A stretch of DNA of 11,441 nt from UMGS1696 sp964457685 (GCA_964457685.1 CAYWFS010000045.1:1-11441), one strand, 5' to 3'; shown: positions 1 through 6,050, counted from the first letter of the stretch. The notes: generated from the letters alone by a model not told the origin. Program-made: numbers and translations.

Positions 1-10
1 AATTTTTTGC

Positions 11-715
11 TTATTTTGCGGATAGGGAGCTTTTTTTCTTTGAGTATATCATTGCTCCCGTCAGTGCTATGATTGCCGACAGCACTATTATTACGGATGC
101 AAGCACATAGTTTCCGCCGGACAATGCGTCTCCGCTTACGGTTGAAGAAAGAATCAAGGGGAGACGTGCGGTCATTGTGATAATTATAAACGGGATATAG
201 TCTATTTTTGCGAGTGCGACGCAATAGGTGAGGAGGTCTTTCGGAGTTCCGGGGATAAAAAACAGGATGAACATCATTCTGAACATACTTCCGCTGTTTT
301 TAAAGAATTTTATGGATTCAAGCTTGGAGGTCGGGATGAAAAGCTCTACGGCACGTTTTCCGAATTTCCTGATTATAAAGAAAACTATGCTTTGTCCGAG
401 TGCTATACCGACAAATGCGAGCAGACTTCCCATTTTCCAACCGAATGCGTAGCCTGCCGCAATCTCAAACGGCTCTCCCGGGATAAAGGCGGCAAATACC
501 TGAAGTGCGGTCATAAGCACATACACGACACAGCCGACAAATCCGTGGGCTTCGACCCAACCCTTGAATTTTCCGTGGTCTCCCAGCATTTTAATAAACG
601 GTTTTCCGACATATATGAATATCAGTACGAGAAGTGCTATGTAGGCGGTGGCAAATATGACGGCAAGAAGCTTTTTTGCGGTTTTGCTCATTTGTTTTTT
701 TTCACAGGCATTCAT
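11..715 (-). CDS. TVP38/TMEM64-family (DedA-like, SNARE-associated) membrane protein
   Basis: This is a 234-aa polytopic membrane protein of the TVP38/TMEM64 (SNARE-associated, VTT-domain) family. Relatives of this family and of DedA act in the cytoplasmic membrane and have been linked to lipid scrambling or undecaprenyl-phosphate recycling; the substrate here is not known. There is a basic N-terminus, a TM segment at about 15-37, and then the two family half-hairpins: FIPGEPFEIAAGYAFG at about 77-92 followed by a Gly-rich TM, and FFIPGTPKD at about 152-160. R183 sits in a TARLP motif and the C-terminus is a basic tail (KKKSS). The ATG at 715 is preceded by AGGAGG about 6 nt away, so it is preferred over the internal Met at residue 9. 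The gene starts 42 bp after the stop of the papain-like gene, with no terminator seen between them, so cotranscription is likely. The stop codon lies 10 bp from the window edge. Confidence 0.85.
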   Translation of the reverse strand: MNACEKKQMSKTAKKLLAVIFATAYIALLVLIFIYVGKPFIKMLGDHGKFKGWVEAHGFVGCVVYVLMTALQVFAAFIPGEPFEIAAGYAFGWKMGSLLAFVGIALGQSIVFFIIRKFGKRAVELFIPTSKLESIKFFKNSGSMFRMMFILFFIPGTPKDLLTYCVALAKIDYIPFIIITMTARLPLILSSTVSGDALSGGNYVLASVIIVLSAIIALTGAMIYSKKKSSLSAK

Positions 716-757
716 TTTTTTCCTCCTATGTTTGTTATCGCAGATAAGTTTGAGATT

Positions 758-1327
758 TTATATTCTTGCGGTTTTTGAGAAAATTGACGGAGGGGTCAGC
801 GTGCGAATATCCTCAAGGTCTCCCGAATATACTACGTTCATTTCGGGTAGAAGAAGAAGATCCGAGGGGTGCATGAGAGATGAGTGCTTCGGCAGCTTTA
901 TTCTGCATCCCTCGGCAAGCACCTTTGAGACGAACTGTGAGCAGAAGAAGTGGTTTTTAAATTCGTATTTAATACCGAATTTACACAGAAGAAGTCCGGC
1001 AAGGGAATAGCGAAGTCTGCTTCTTCTGAGGAGCATGGAGTTGACGTATTCCTTTGCTTCCCAATATGTACGTTCGTCAACGGTGAAATAGAGCAATGCA
1101 CAGGGGATTTTGCCTTTATTTTTATAAAATCCTCTATGGATGTCTTCTTCTTTCAGACCTGCCGGGAGGGGAGTTTTCGGATTCAGTCTTGCGAAAGAAT
1201 ACATTCTGTCGAGAGAATCATCGAATGCAAGAGAGGCATGGGTGAACGGCTCATTTGTCGAAAGGCTGATAAGGCGTGATATAAAGGTGTCGGAACGTGT
1301 CAGAATGATATATATTTTTTTCGTCAT
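758..1327 (-). CDS. Permuted papain-like cysteine hydrolase (YiiX/YaeF, NlpC/P60-superfamily type)
   Basis: This 189-aa protein has no signal peptide or TM segment. It carries the arrangement seen in circularly permuted NlpC/P60 (YaeF/YiiX-like, C92-type) enzymes: an early histidine in FTHASLAF (H30) and a later catalytic cysteine in HFFCSQFVSKVL (C129). In the classical NlpC/P60 order the Cys comes first. Family members are amidases or peptidases and some act on lipids or peptidoglycan; the substrate here cannot be told from sequence. The N-terminus KKIYIILTRSDTFISRLI and the phrase CSQFVSKVLAEGCRI are typical of clostridial members. The ATG at 1327 has only a weak upstream GGGAT and no clear Shine-Dalgarno. 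The start codon lies inside one arm of a 21-bp inverted repeat whose other arm holds the -10 box. It lies downstream of the lysis cassette on the same strand and has its own promoter. Confidence 0.75.
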   Translation of the reverse strand: MTKKIYIILTRSDTFISRLISLSTNEPFTHASLAFDDSLDRMYSFARLNPKTPLPAGLKEEDIHRGFYKNKGKIPCALLYFTVDERTYWEAKEYVNSMLLRRSRLRYSLAGLLLCKFGIKYEFKNHFFCSQFVSKVLAEGCRIKLPKHSSLMHPSDLLLLPEMNVVYSGDLEDIRTLTPPSIFSKTARI

Positions 1328-1381
1328 AGTTTAATATCCCGTGTTGTTTGTTTTCATGGAATATTATACTATGACGAAAAA
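1317..1381. repeat. 21-bp near-perfect inverted repeat spanning start codon and -10 box
   Basis: The arms are 1317-1337 and 1361-1381, separated by 23 bp; 20 of 21 positions are complementary. Each arm contains the core TTTTTCGTCATAG when read outward to inward. On the minus strand the proximal arm holds the ATGACGAAAAA start of the papain-like gene and the distal arm holds its TATAAT -10 box. The +1 expected from that -10 lies between the arms, so the main transcript would carry only one arm. A longer read-through transcript from the lysis cassette would carry both and could fold over the start codon. Confidence 0.8.
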
Positions 1382-1391
1382 GGAAAATCAA
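1363..1391 (-). promoter_or_regulatory. Promoter for the papain-like hydrolase gene
   Basis: On the minus strand a TTGATT -35 (1391-1386) and a perfect TATAAT -10 (1368-1363) are separated by 17 bp. The expected start near 1356 gives a leader of about 29 nt. The -10 lies inside the distal arm of the 21-bp inverted repeat, so anything that binds the repeat would cover the promoter. Confidence 0.6.
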
Positions 1392-1442
1392 TGAGACGGG
1401 AATTAAGTATTATGCCGAAACATTAAAATAGGATTAGAAAAA

Positions 1443-1643
1443 TCATTTTTCATCTTTATTTTTTGCGTCTATGACCGATTCTCCGAAGATATACGACACT
1501 ACGGAGAGGGCGGATGTGACGATTCCCGCTATCTGTGTCCACTCGCTTTCATTCAGTCCGAATGCGGCGGCGACACCCACGACGATTCCGCAGATTGCTG
1601 TCCAAAGTTTTCTCGATGACAGCTTTCTTTTCAGTTCTTTCAT
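1443..1643 (-). CDS. Small phage-type holin
   Basis: This 66-aa protein belongs to the small holin type seen in clostridial phages and prophages. It has a basic N-terminus (MKELKRKLSSRKLW), a hydrophobic segment with small residues (AICGIVVGVAAAFGL), a short polar turn ending in the typical WTQIAGIVTSALSVVSYIFGE second segment, and a charged C-terminus (DAKNKDEK). Such proteins form membrane lesions that let a cytoplasmic endolysin reach the wall. The start at 1643 is chosen because AGGAGG lies 5-6 nt upstream. A longer in-frame extension to 1703 has no such site and would run deep into the upstream gene. The start overlaps the stop of the M23-SLH gene by 4 bp (ATGA), so the two are probably translationally coupled. 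No hairpin terminator was found after the stop. Confidence 0.75.
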   Translation of the reverse strand: MKELKRKLSSRKLWTAICGIVVGVAAAFGLNESEWTQIAGIVTSALSVVSYIFGESVIDAKNKDEK

Positions 1644-2287
1644 TGGATTCCTCCTTTCTGTTCGTTTATAAGCTTGAAGACACGATACATAATTACCGCA
1701 CATTCCTCACGGGTTACGGGGTCTTTGAGTCGCAGATTTCCGTTTCCGTCTCCGAGAAGTATTCCGTTTTGTTTTGCCCATTCTACTCCCTCTTTTGACC
1801 AGTCATGGACGGCATTTTTTTCGGGAGTGAAGATGTAGCCTGTTTGATTTGGAATACCGAGGATGGCGGACGGGTCTGTTGGGGTAGAGTTTACTCTTAC
1901 CTCGAAGTGCAGATGACTTCCGGTTGAGCGGCCTGTAGAACCCTCGATGCCGATTATATCTCCTGCGTTTACTCGGTCTCCCTCCGATACAAGACGCTCG
2001 GAAAGATGACAGTAGTAACAGATTTTGTCTTCGGAATTCTGTGAGTCGGACTCACCGGAATTACACTGTACAGAGATGTAGTTCCCCCATTCCGAGGTTT
2101 TGTTTGTCGGGTCGGTGATGATTCGTGAACGAAGAACAACTCCGCTTTCGACACAGAGGACGTTTTTTGATTCGAGAGACACGAGGTCAAGTCCGCTGTG
2201 GAATGAATATTCGCCGTTTATCGGGTCTGTTCTGTAGCCGTAGCCGCTTGCTATTTTGAATTTTCCGCTGTAGGGCATTGTATTCAT
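1640..2287 (-). CDS. M23-family peptidase with C-terminal SLH domain (endolysin-like)
   Basis: This 215-aa protein has a LytM/M23 metallopeptidase domain at about 10-145. H30 and D34 (HSGLD) and H127 (HLHFEV) fit the zinc ligands, and H94 (YCHLS) and H125 are the usual active-site histidines. M23 enzymes cut peptide cross-links of peptidoglycan. Residues 75-90 are a short polar insertion (SGESDSQNSED). Residues 162-207 form one S-layer-homology (SLH) domain (DWSKEGVEWAKQNGIL, then DPVTREECAVIMYRVF), which normally binds pyruvylated secondary wall polymer. There is no signal peptide, so release would need the neighbouring holin. The ATG at 2287 has AAAGGAG about 8 nt upstream; the Met at residue 4 is an alternative start. 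It lies 34 bp after the upstream membrane protein and overlaps the holin start by 4 bp. A phage-type endolysin is the best reading; a host autolysin would be expected to carry a signal sequence. Confidence 0.85.
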   Translation of the reverse strand: MNTMPYSGKFKIASGYGYRTDPINGEYSFHSGLDLVSLESKNVLCVESGVVLRSRIITDPTNKTSEWGNYISVQCNSGESDSQNSEDKICYYCHLSERLVSEGDRVNAGDIIGIEGSTGRSTGSHLHFEVRVNSTPTDPSAILGIPNQTGYIFTPEKNAVHDWSKEGVEWAKQNGILLGDGNGNLRLKDPVTREECAVIMYRVFKLINEQKGGIQ

Positions 2288-2321
2288 GCTTTTTGCTCCT
2301 TTCTGCTATGGTTTGGCGTAC

Positions 2322-2609
2322 TTACTCATCTGTTTCGGGAAGTGAGATGATTTTTTCGTAAAGTCCGGTTGCTACATCGTTTCCGTCGAGCATATGATAG
2401 GATTCATATATTCTTCGGAGTGCTTCCTTTGCGTAATACGGACATGAGCCGAGCTTTGAATATCGTTCGTGATAGGAAACGATTTCCGCACGCAGCAGAC
2501 ACTGTACTCCTTTTTCGAGTGCTTTGTTCTTTTTGAAATATGTGCTGAGTACGGAAACTATGCTTCCCATGACAAACGGCACTGCCCAAGTGATCAGCTT
2601 TTCTATCAT
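2322..2609 (-). CDS. Phage-lysis-module small membrane protein (holin-like, function unassigned)
   Basis: This is a 95-aa protein with an N-terminal TM segment (about 3-23, LITWAVPFVMGSIVSVLS) and a conserved cytoplasmic-looking part: KALEKGVQCLLRAEIVSYHERY, then YYAKEALRRIYESYHMLDGNDVATGLYEKI and a final LPETDE. I recognise this pattern (LEKG..LLRA, Y..Y...G.., YA.E.....Y..YH.L.GN) from small proteins next to the lysin and holin in many Firmicutes phages; no activity has been assigned that I know of. The ATG at 2609 is chosen because AGGAGG lies 6 nt upstream; an in-frame extension to 2672 would run across the promoter. It is the first gene of the three-gene cassette and would be read from the extended -10 promoter at 2643-2672. 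Confidence 0.7.
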   Translation of the reverse strand: MIEKLITWAVPFVMGSIVSVLSTYFKKNKALEKGVQCLLRAEIVSYHERYSKLGSCPYYAKEALRRIYESYHMLDGNDVATGLYEKIISLPETDE

Positions 2610-2642
2610 ATTCTTCCTCCTTTCGTATTTGATTACGGTATG

Positions 2643-2672
2643 ATTATAGCATTTTCGGCTTTTGGCGGTCAT
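2643..2672 (-). promoter_or_regulatory. Promoter for the lysis cassette
   Basis: On the minus strand a perfect TATAAT (2648-2643) is preceded by TGC, giving an extended -10. An ATGACC -35-like hexamer (2672-2667) lies 18 bp upstream. The leader would be about 25 nt. Three 11-bp tandem units begin exactly at the upstream edge of the -35. Confidence 0.6.
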
Positions 2673-2707
2673 CTCGAAAAAGTCTCGGCAAAGTCTCAGC
2701 TTTGAGA
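2672..2707. repeat. Three tandem 11-bp units in the divergent promoter region (operator candidate)
   Basis: TCTC occurs at 2672, 2683 and 2694, exactly 11 bp apart, within the units TCTCGAAAAAG, TCTCGGCAAAG and TCTCAGCTTTG. The last unit also forms an inverted repeat TCTCA-GCTT-TGAGA (2694-2707). The array abuts the -35 of the lysis-cassette promoter and lies 34 bp upstream of the -35 of the divergent plus-strand promoter. Helical phasing suggests a regulator-binding site; no regulator can be named. Confidence 0.5.
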
Positions 2708-2740
2708 TGGGCGATATAAGCGGATTTTTTCGTTTTTATA

Positions 2741-2770
2741 TTGCTAAAAGGGCGTGAAATATGTTATAAT
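2741..2770 (+). promoter_or_regulatory. Promoter for the zinc-ribbon membrane protein
   Basis: A TTGCTA -35 (2741-2746) and a perfect TATAAT -10 (2765-2770) are 18 bp apart, and TGT directly precedes the -10 (extended -10). The leader of about 70 nt holds a small hairpin, GTATCGC (2786-2792) with GCGATGC (2804-2810), before the GTG start. Confidence 0.65.
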
Positions 2771-2846
2771 AAGGCTAAGAGAGGTGTATCGCTGTTTTGT
2801 GGTGCGATGCGTGTTCATAATTTGGTAATAGTGAGGTAACAGGAAA

Positions 2847-3413
2847 GTGTCAAAGTGCTATAACTGCGGATGTGATATTGATCCCGAGGATAAAACGAGA
2901 TTATGCGATAAATGCAAGAAGATAATACTTCCTTTTGTAAAATTCATGGACGCTTCGACCTCATCTGCGGTAAGAAGACTTATACAGAACGAAAGAAATC
3001 TCAGAAATGCCGGTGTTACCGATGGTGGTATGGAGTACCTTTTAAAAATATGCGAGGTACACGACAAGAGAAAGCTTCAGGAAAGAGCGGAGAGGGAGGA
3101 AAAAAAGTCGGAGGTTGTTTCTCAGCCGCAGCCGGAAGAGGAAAAGTCATATACCGAGCTTGAGCTTCCTATGGATGAGCCTCTTGACCTGATAAGAAAG
3201 CCTTACGGAACACTTTTACCTGCAAGTGAAGCGATACTTGCTTTTGTGGGTGCGGGTTTGTTGTTCTATACGGTATATGGCGGAATAAACGGTCAGGGAC
3301 TTGACATTGCGACATTTATGGGCGGAATAGCGTCTCTTGCGGGGGCATATGTTGCCGATACGGTACGACACATCCGTCATGATGTTGACGAGATAAAGAA
3401 AAGGTTCAGATAA
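2847..3413 (+). CDS. Zinc-ribbon protein with two C-terminal membrane segments, function unknown
   Basis: This 188-aa protein is not recognised as a named family. It starts with a rubredoxin-like zinc ribbon, C4-x2-C7 and C20-x2-C23 (CYNCGCD, then RLCDKCKK). A helical region follows at about 30-85, rich in charge at its end (KRKLQERAEREEKK), then a Glu/Pro-rich linker (about 88-112). Two hydrophobic segments lie at about 124-146 (LLPASEAILAFVGAGLLFY) and 154-173 (IATFMGGIASLAGAYVADTV). A basic tail (VRHIRHDVDEIKKRFR) ends the protein. It is probably a membrane protein with a cytoplasmic zinc-binding head. The start is the GTG at 2847, with GAGGT about 9 nt upstream; no better ATG precedes the cysteine motif. 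It is transcribed divergently from the lysis cassette, sharing 237 bp of intergenic DNA, and ends at its own terminator. Confidence 0.75.
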   Translation: MSKCYNCGCDIDPEDKTRLCDKCKKIILPFVKFMDASTSSAVRRLIQNERNLRNAGVTDGGMEYLLKICEVHDKRKLQERAEREEKKSEVVSQPQPEEEKSYTELELPMDEPLDLIRKPYGTLLPASEAILAFVGAGLLFYTVYGGINGQGLDIATFMGGIASLAGAYVADTVRHIRHDVDEIKKRFR

Positions 3414-3434
3414 CACGGGTGTTTTGACTGATTG

Positions 3435-3455
3435 GGAGCGGTATGCTCCTTTTTT
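3435..3455 (+). terminator. Rho-independent terminator after the zinc-ribbon gene
   Basis: A short hairpin GGAGC (3435-3439), loop GGTAT, GCTCC (3445-3449) is followed directly by six T and then CTTTT. It lies 22 bp after the stop. The stem is only 5 bp but GC-rich. Confidence 0.7.
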
Positions 3456-3530
3456 CTTTTATACGGCTTAAAATAAAGTGAAAAGCAGATGAATATTGTC
3501 TTTAGCACGGCTGAAATTTTCCGATAATGA

Positions 3531-3559
3531 TTGAAATAACGGTGGAAATGTGCTATAAT
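3531..3559 (+). promoter_or_regulatory. Strong promoter for the parvulin gene
   Basis: TTGAAA (3531-3536), a 17-bp spacer and TATAAT (3554-3559) make a near-consensus sigma-A promoter. TGC just before the -10 adds an extended -10. The leader of about 43 nt ends in GAAAGGAG (3591-3598), 10 nt before the ATG. The strength agrees with the highly biased codon use of the gene. Confidence 0.8.
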
Positions 3560-3608
3560 TACAAATTGAATCAGCACATTACGACTAATCGAAAGGAGTT
3601 ACCTTAAA

Positions 3609-5063
3609 ATGGGTAATCAACAGAAAACCATGACAGAAAAGAAAAAGTCTGTCTTAACGACTATTTGCGTTATTCTTGCGGTAGTTGTTGTTCTCGGACT
3701 TGTTACTTATGCACGTCTTGCGGACAGCGGTATTATTCTCCGTTCCAAGACTGCGGCTGAAAGTGAACACTACGAAGTTACAGGTACCATGATGGCGTAC
3801 TACTTCAACCAGAACTATCAGAACTACTACAGCTATCTCAGCTATCTCGGTGTTGACACCAGCCAAAAGCTTAAGGATCAGGCTTGTGCATACACAACAG
3901 ACGGCGGCACATGGTTCGATTATTTTGCCGCTATGACAGAAGATTACGCAACACAGCTCCTCGCTCTTTGTGAAGCCGCAAATGCCGCAGGTGTTTCTCT
4001 TACCGAAGAAGAATATGCGGAAATAGATGAGGCTGTCGAACAGCTCAAGACCGCTGCCGAAAGCTACGGTTATTCTTTAAGCCAGTATCTTGCCGCTGTT
4101 GTAGGCACAGGTGTAAACGAAAAGGATATAAGAAGCTGCATGGAGCTTACCTATCTTGCTTCCAAGTATTCTACCGAATATCAGAACAGCCTTACCTACA
4201 CTGACGATGAATACGAAAGCTACTATGCAGACAACACAGCTTCCTTTGACGGTGTTGATTACTATGTATACACTGTAAACTCCACCGATTTCATGGAAAA
4301 GGACACTGACGGTAACCCCGTAGGTGAAACTTCCGAAGCTACATCCGCTGCATACGAAGCTGCACAGGAAATTCTCGAAGCCGGCAATGTAGACGAATAC
4401 ATTACTCTCATTCGTGAATTTATGGCAAACGACCTCGGCATGGAAGACGCTGACATTGAAACAGCTGTTGAAAACGCATTCCACAGACACGCTGTAGCTT
4501 CCGACATAGCTACCGTATCCGAATGGGCATTCTCCGCTAAGGTTGGCGATGTTTACACAACAGCTGAAGAGGGAGATTCTTCCTACGCTATCTACTGCCT
4601 TGCAAAGACCTCTTACAGAGATGAAACCACTACAAGAAACGTAAGACACATTCTTCTCTCCAGCGATGAATACGAGGATGACACTGTAGCACAGGATATC
4701 CTCGCACAGCTCAAGGAAGCTGATTTCTCCGAGGAAGCGTTCAACTCTCTTGCCGCTGAATACAGCTACGACACAGGCTCCAGCTCCAACGGCGGTCTTT
4801 ATGAGAATGTAACTCTCGGTTCTACCACAAATGAATTCAACGCATGGCTCTTTGATGACGCAAGAAAGCCCGGTGACAGCGATGTTGTTCTTTCCTCCGC
4901 TTACGGTTGGCACGTTATGTACTATGTAGGTGAAGGTGACTCTTGCTCCTGGAAGGAAGAAGCAGAGGGTGAGATGATCGAAAGAGACTACAACGCTATG
5001 CTTGAGGAATACTCCGAAGGTGTTACCACAAACATTGCGGCTATCGACAGCCTCGAGGTTTAA
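3609..5063 (+). CDS. Membrane-anchored PpiC/parvulin-type peptidyl-prolyl isomerase (PrsA/SurA-like foldase)
   Basis: This 484-aa extracytoplasmic foldase has a basic N-terminus and one TM signal anchor at about 14-34 (VLTTICVILAVVVVLGLVTY). No lipobox follows it, so it is not a lipoprotein as classical PrsA is. A Tyr-rich SurA-N/trigger-like helical region covers about 55-210. The canonical parvulin domain is at about 343-440, with VRHILL (345-350), GG (395-396), an F..W.FDDARKPGD block (410-423) and GWHVMYY (433-439). The stretch at about 216-336, ending in WAFSAKVGDVYT and SSYAIYCLAKT, resembles a degenerate first parvulin domain. Such proteins help fold secreted proteins outside the membrane by cis-trans isomerisation of prolyl bonds. 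Codon use is strongly biased (CTC, TTC, TAC, GAA), unlike the neighbours, which suggests high expression. It is monocistronic, between its own promoter and terminator. The assignment to the family is firm; the client proteins are unknown. Confidence 0.9.
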   Translation: MGNQQKTMTEKKKSVLTTICVILAVVVVLGLVTYARLADSGIILRSKTAAESEHYEVTGTMMAYYFNQNYQNYYSYLSYLGVDTSQKLKDQACAYTTDGGTWFDYFAAMTEDYATQLLALCEAANAAGVSLTEEEYAEIDEAVEQLKTAAESYGYSLSQYLAAVVGTGVNEKDIRSCMELTYLASKYSTEYQNSLTYTDDEYESYYADNTASFDGVDYYVYTVNSTDFMEKDTDGNPVGETSEATSAAYEAAQEILEAGNVDEYITLIREFMANDLGMEDADIETAVENAFHRHAVASDIATVSEWAFSAKVGDVYTTAEEGDSSYAIYCLAKTSYRDETTTRNVRHILLSSDEYEDDTVAQDILAQLKEADFSEEAFNSLAAEYSYDTGSSSNGGLYENVTLGSTTNEFNAWLFDDARKPGDSDVVLSSAYGWHVMYYVGEGDSCSWKEEAEGEMIERDYNAMLEEYSEGVTTNIAAIDSLEV

Positions 5064-5076
5064 TTTTTAACAACGA

Positions 5077-5111
5077 AAACTGCTTGTACGATTTGTGCAG
5101 GCGGTTTTTTT
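5077..5111 (+). terminator. Rho-independent terminator after the parvulin gene
   Basis: AAACTGCTTGTAC (5077-5089) pairs with GTGCAGGCGGTTT (5095-5107) over 13 positions, three of them G-U in the plus-strand RNA, around a 5-nt GATTT loop. A run of seven T ends at 5111. It begins 13 nt after the stop codon. Confidence 0.85.
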
Positions 5112-5120
5112 ATGCAAAAG

Positions 5121-5205
5121 AAAAACGGTACGACCTTTGATTTGCCATTCCAATCGTCAGTTTTTTACTCTGACTTTCGGAGGCTGCTCAGGCTATACCG
5201 TTTTT
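5121..5205 (-). terminator. Large-loop 3'-end element A behind the ThuA-like gene
   Basis: The perfect 10-bp arms AAAAACGGTA (5121-5130) and TACCGTTTTT (5196-5205) enclose a 65-nt loop. On the minus strand the 3' arm ends in five T, then CTTTT, so it can serve as the terminator of the ThuA-like gene, whose stop lies about 31 nt upstream. The loop contains an inner hairpin GTCAG/CTGAC (5156-5160 with 5170-5174) and the 10-mer CTGACGATTG (minus, 5160-5151), 20 nt before the 3' arm. The same 10-mer has the same position in element B at 9698-9779. Confidence 0.6.
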
Positions 5206-5236
5206 TTGTTATTTTTATTCGACTTTTAGTCTGCTT

Positions 5237-5950
5237 TTATTCGACTGTCGGGGGAACCCAGCCGTATTTATATGTATTTGACTTTGTGGAGCATACATAA
5301 TTTGCGGCATTGATGAGGACTTTCTGAATCTCTTTATTGTGATAGGTCGGAACCGATTCGTGACCGGGACGGAAGTAGAATATCTTACCTCTGCCTCTCT
5401 TATACACGCAACCGCTACGGAATACTTCGCCGCCTGTGAACCAGCTGATAAAGAGAAGCTCATCGGGGGCGGGTACTCTGAAATGTTCGCCGTAGGTTTC
5501 CTCATGCTCGAGAATTATCTTTTCGTCGATTCCCTCTGTGATGGGGTGTCCCTGTTCTATTACCCAAAGGATTTCTTTGTCGCCCGATTCTCTCCATTTG
5601 AGGTCTCCGGAGGGGGTGCCGCAGAGTCTCTGGAATACTTTTGAAGCATGACCTGAGTGGAGTACAACAAGTCCCATTCCTTCGTATACATGGCGGCATA
5701 CTCTTTCAACTACTGCATCGGGTACATCTCCGTGTCTCATGTGTCCCCACCAGAAAAGAACATCGGTGTCGTTAAGAACTTCTTCGGTAAGTCCGCATTC
5801 GGGATCATCGAGGGTGGCGGTTCTTACGTTTGTATAGCCTGCTTCCTCGAGAAAACGCTTGATGCACATATGTATACCATCGGGGTATATAGCTTTTACG
5901 CAGTCATCTGTTTTTTCGTGAGCAAACTCATTCCATATGGTGATATTCAT
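5237..5950 (-). CDS. ThuA-like domain protein (class I glutamine-amidotransferase-like fold)
   Basis: This 237-aa cytoplasmic protein matches the ThuA family along its whole length. Family blocks are visible in order: an N-terminal strand NITIWNEF, YPDGIHMCIKRFL (about 22-34), DVLFWWGHMRHGDVPDAVV (63-81), GMGLVVLHSGHAS (91-103), QGHPITEGID (133-142), HEETYGEHF (149-157), and the C-terminal GRGKIFYFRPGHES with PTYHN (187-205). ThuA proteins were named from a trehalose/sucrose utilisation locus and several are tied to carbohydrate metabolism; no sugar gene is next to this one, so its substrate is open. The ATG at 5950 has GGAGG 6-7 nt upstream. Part of that GGAGG lies in a small palindrome (5959-5970) that could mask it. 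The gene has its own promoter 42 bp upstream and ends before element A. Confidence 0.85.
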   Translation of the reverse strand: MNITIWNEFAHEKTDDCVKAIYPDGIHMCIKRFLEEAGYTNVRTATLDDPECGLTEEVLNDTDVLFWWGHMRHGDVPDAVVERVCRHVYEGMGLVVLHSGHASKVFQRLCGTPSGDLKWRESGDKEILWVIEQGHPITEGIDEKIILEHEETYGEHFRVPAPDELLFISWFTGGEVFRSGCVYKRGRGKIFYFRPGHESVPTYHNKEIQKVLINAANYVCSTKSNTYKYGWVPPTVE

Positions 5951-5956
5951 ACTAAA

Positions 5957-5970
5957 CCTCCGTAAACGGA
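5957..5970 (-). promoter_or_regulatory. Shine-Dalgarno overlapping a short palindrome
   Basis: On the minus strand TCCGT-TT-ACGGA (5970-5959) overlaps the first bases of the GGAGG ribosome binding site (5961-5957) of the ThuA-like gene. A hairpin there (4-5 bp, tiny loop) could lower initiation. The structure is weak and may be chance. Confidence 0.3.
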
Positions 5971-5991
5971 ATAAATTATTTTGGTAGCTTT

Positions 5992-6020
5992 ATTTTAACA
6001 CACACTTATCTGAAAAGCAA
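5992..6020 (-). promoter_or_regulatory. Promoter for the ThuA-like gene
   Basis: On the minus strand TTGCTT (6020-6015), a 17-bp spacer and TAAAAT (5997-5992) with TGT just before the -10 form an extended -10 promoter. It starts about 31 nt after the stop of the ABC exporter gene. No convincing terminator separates the two genes, so some read-through is also possible. Confidence 0.6.
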
Positions 6021-6050
6021 TCCTTTATTGAGTAGTTTTTCACAAAAATC

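Noticed and set aside
392..778. A plus-strand frame opposite the TVP38-like gene
   Set aside because: The minus-strand frame is a clear family member with a good ribosome binding site; this one has no recognisable protein features.
1640..2609. A complete prophage
   Set aside because: Only the three lysis-type genes are present; no structural, replication, integration or repressor genes appear on either side.
4077..4913. A 278-aa open frame on the minus strand inside the parvulin gene
   Set aside because: It is an antisense shadow caused by the biased codons of the plus-strand gene; its translation is Ser/Val/Cys-rich with no domain, and no ribosome binding site or promoter supports it.
5339..5965. 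Two plus-strand frames (5339-5644 and 5657-5965) opposite the ThuA-like gene
   Set aside because: The minus-strand frame carries all ThuA family blocks; the plus frames are shadows.
6021..6050. A terminator after the ABC operon
   Set aside because: Only a weak TTTTT-GTG-AAAAA pairing is present, with no GC stem and no T-run.
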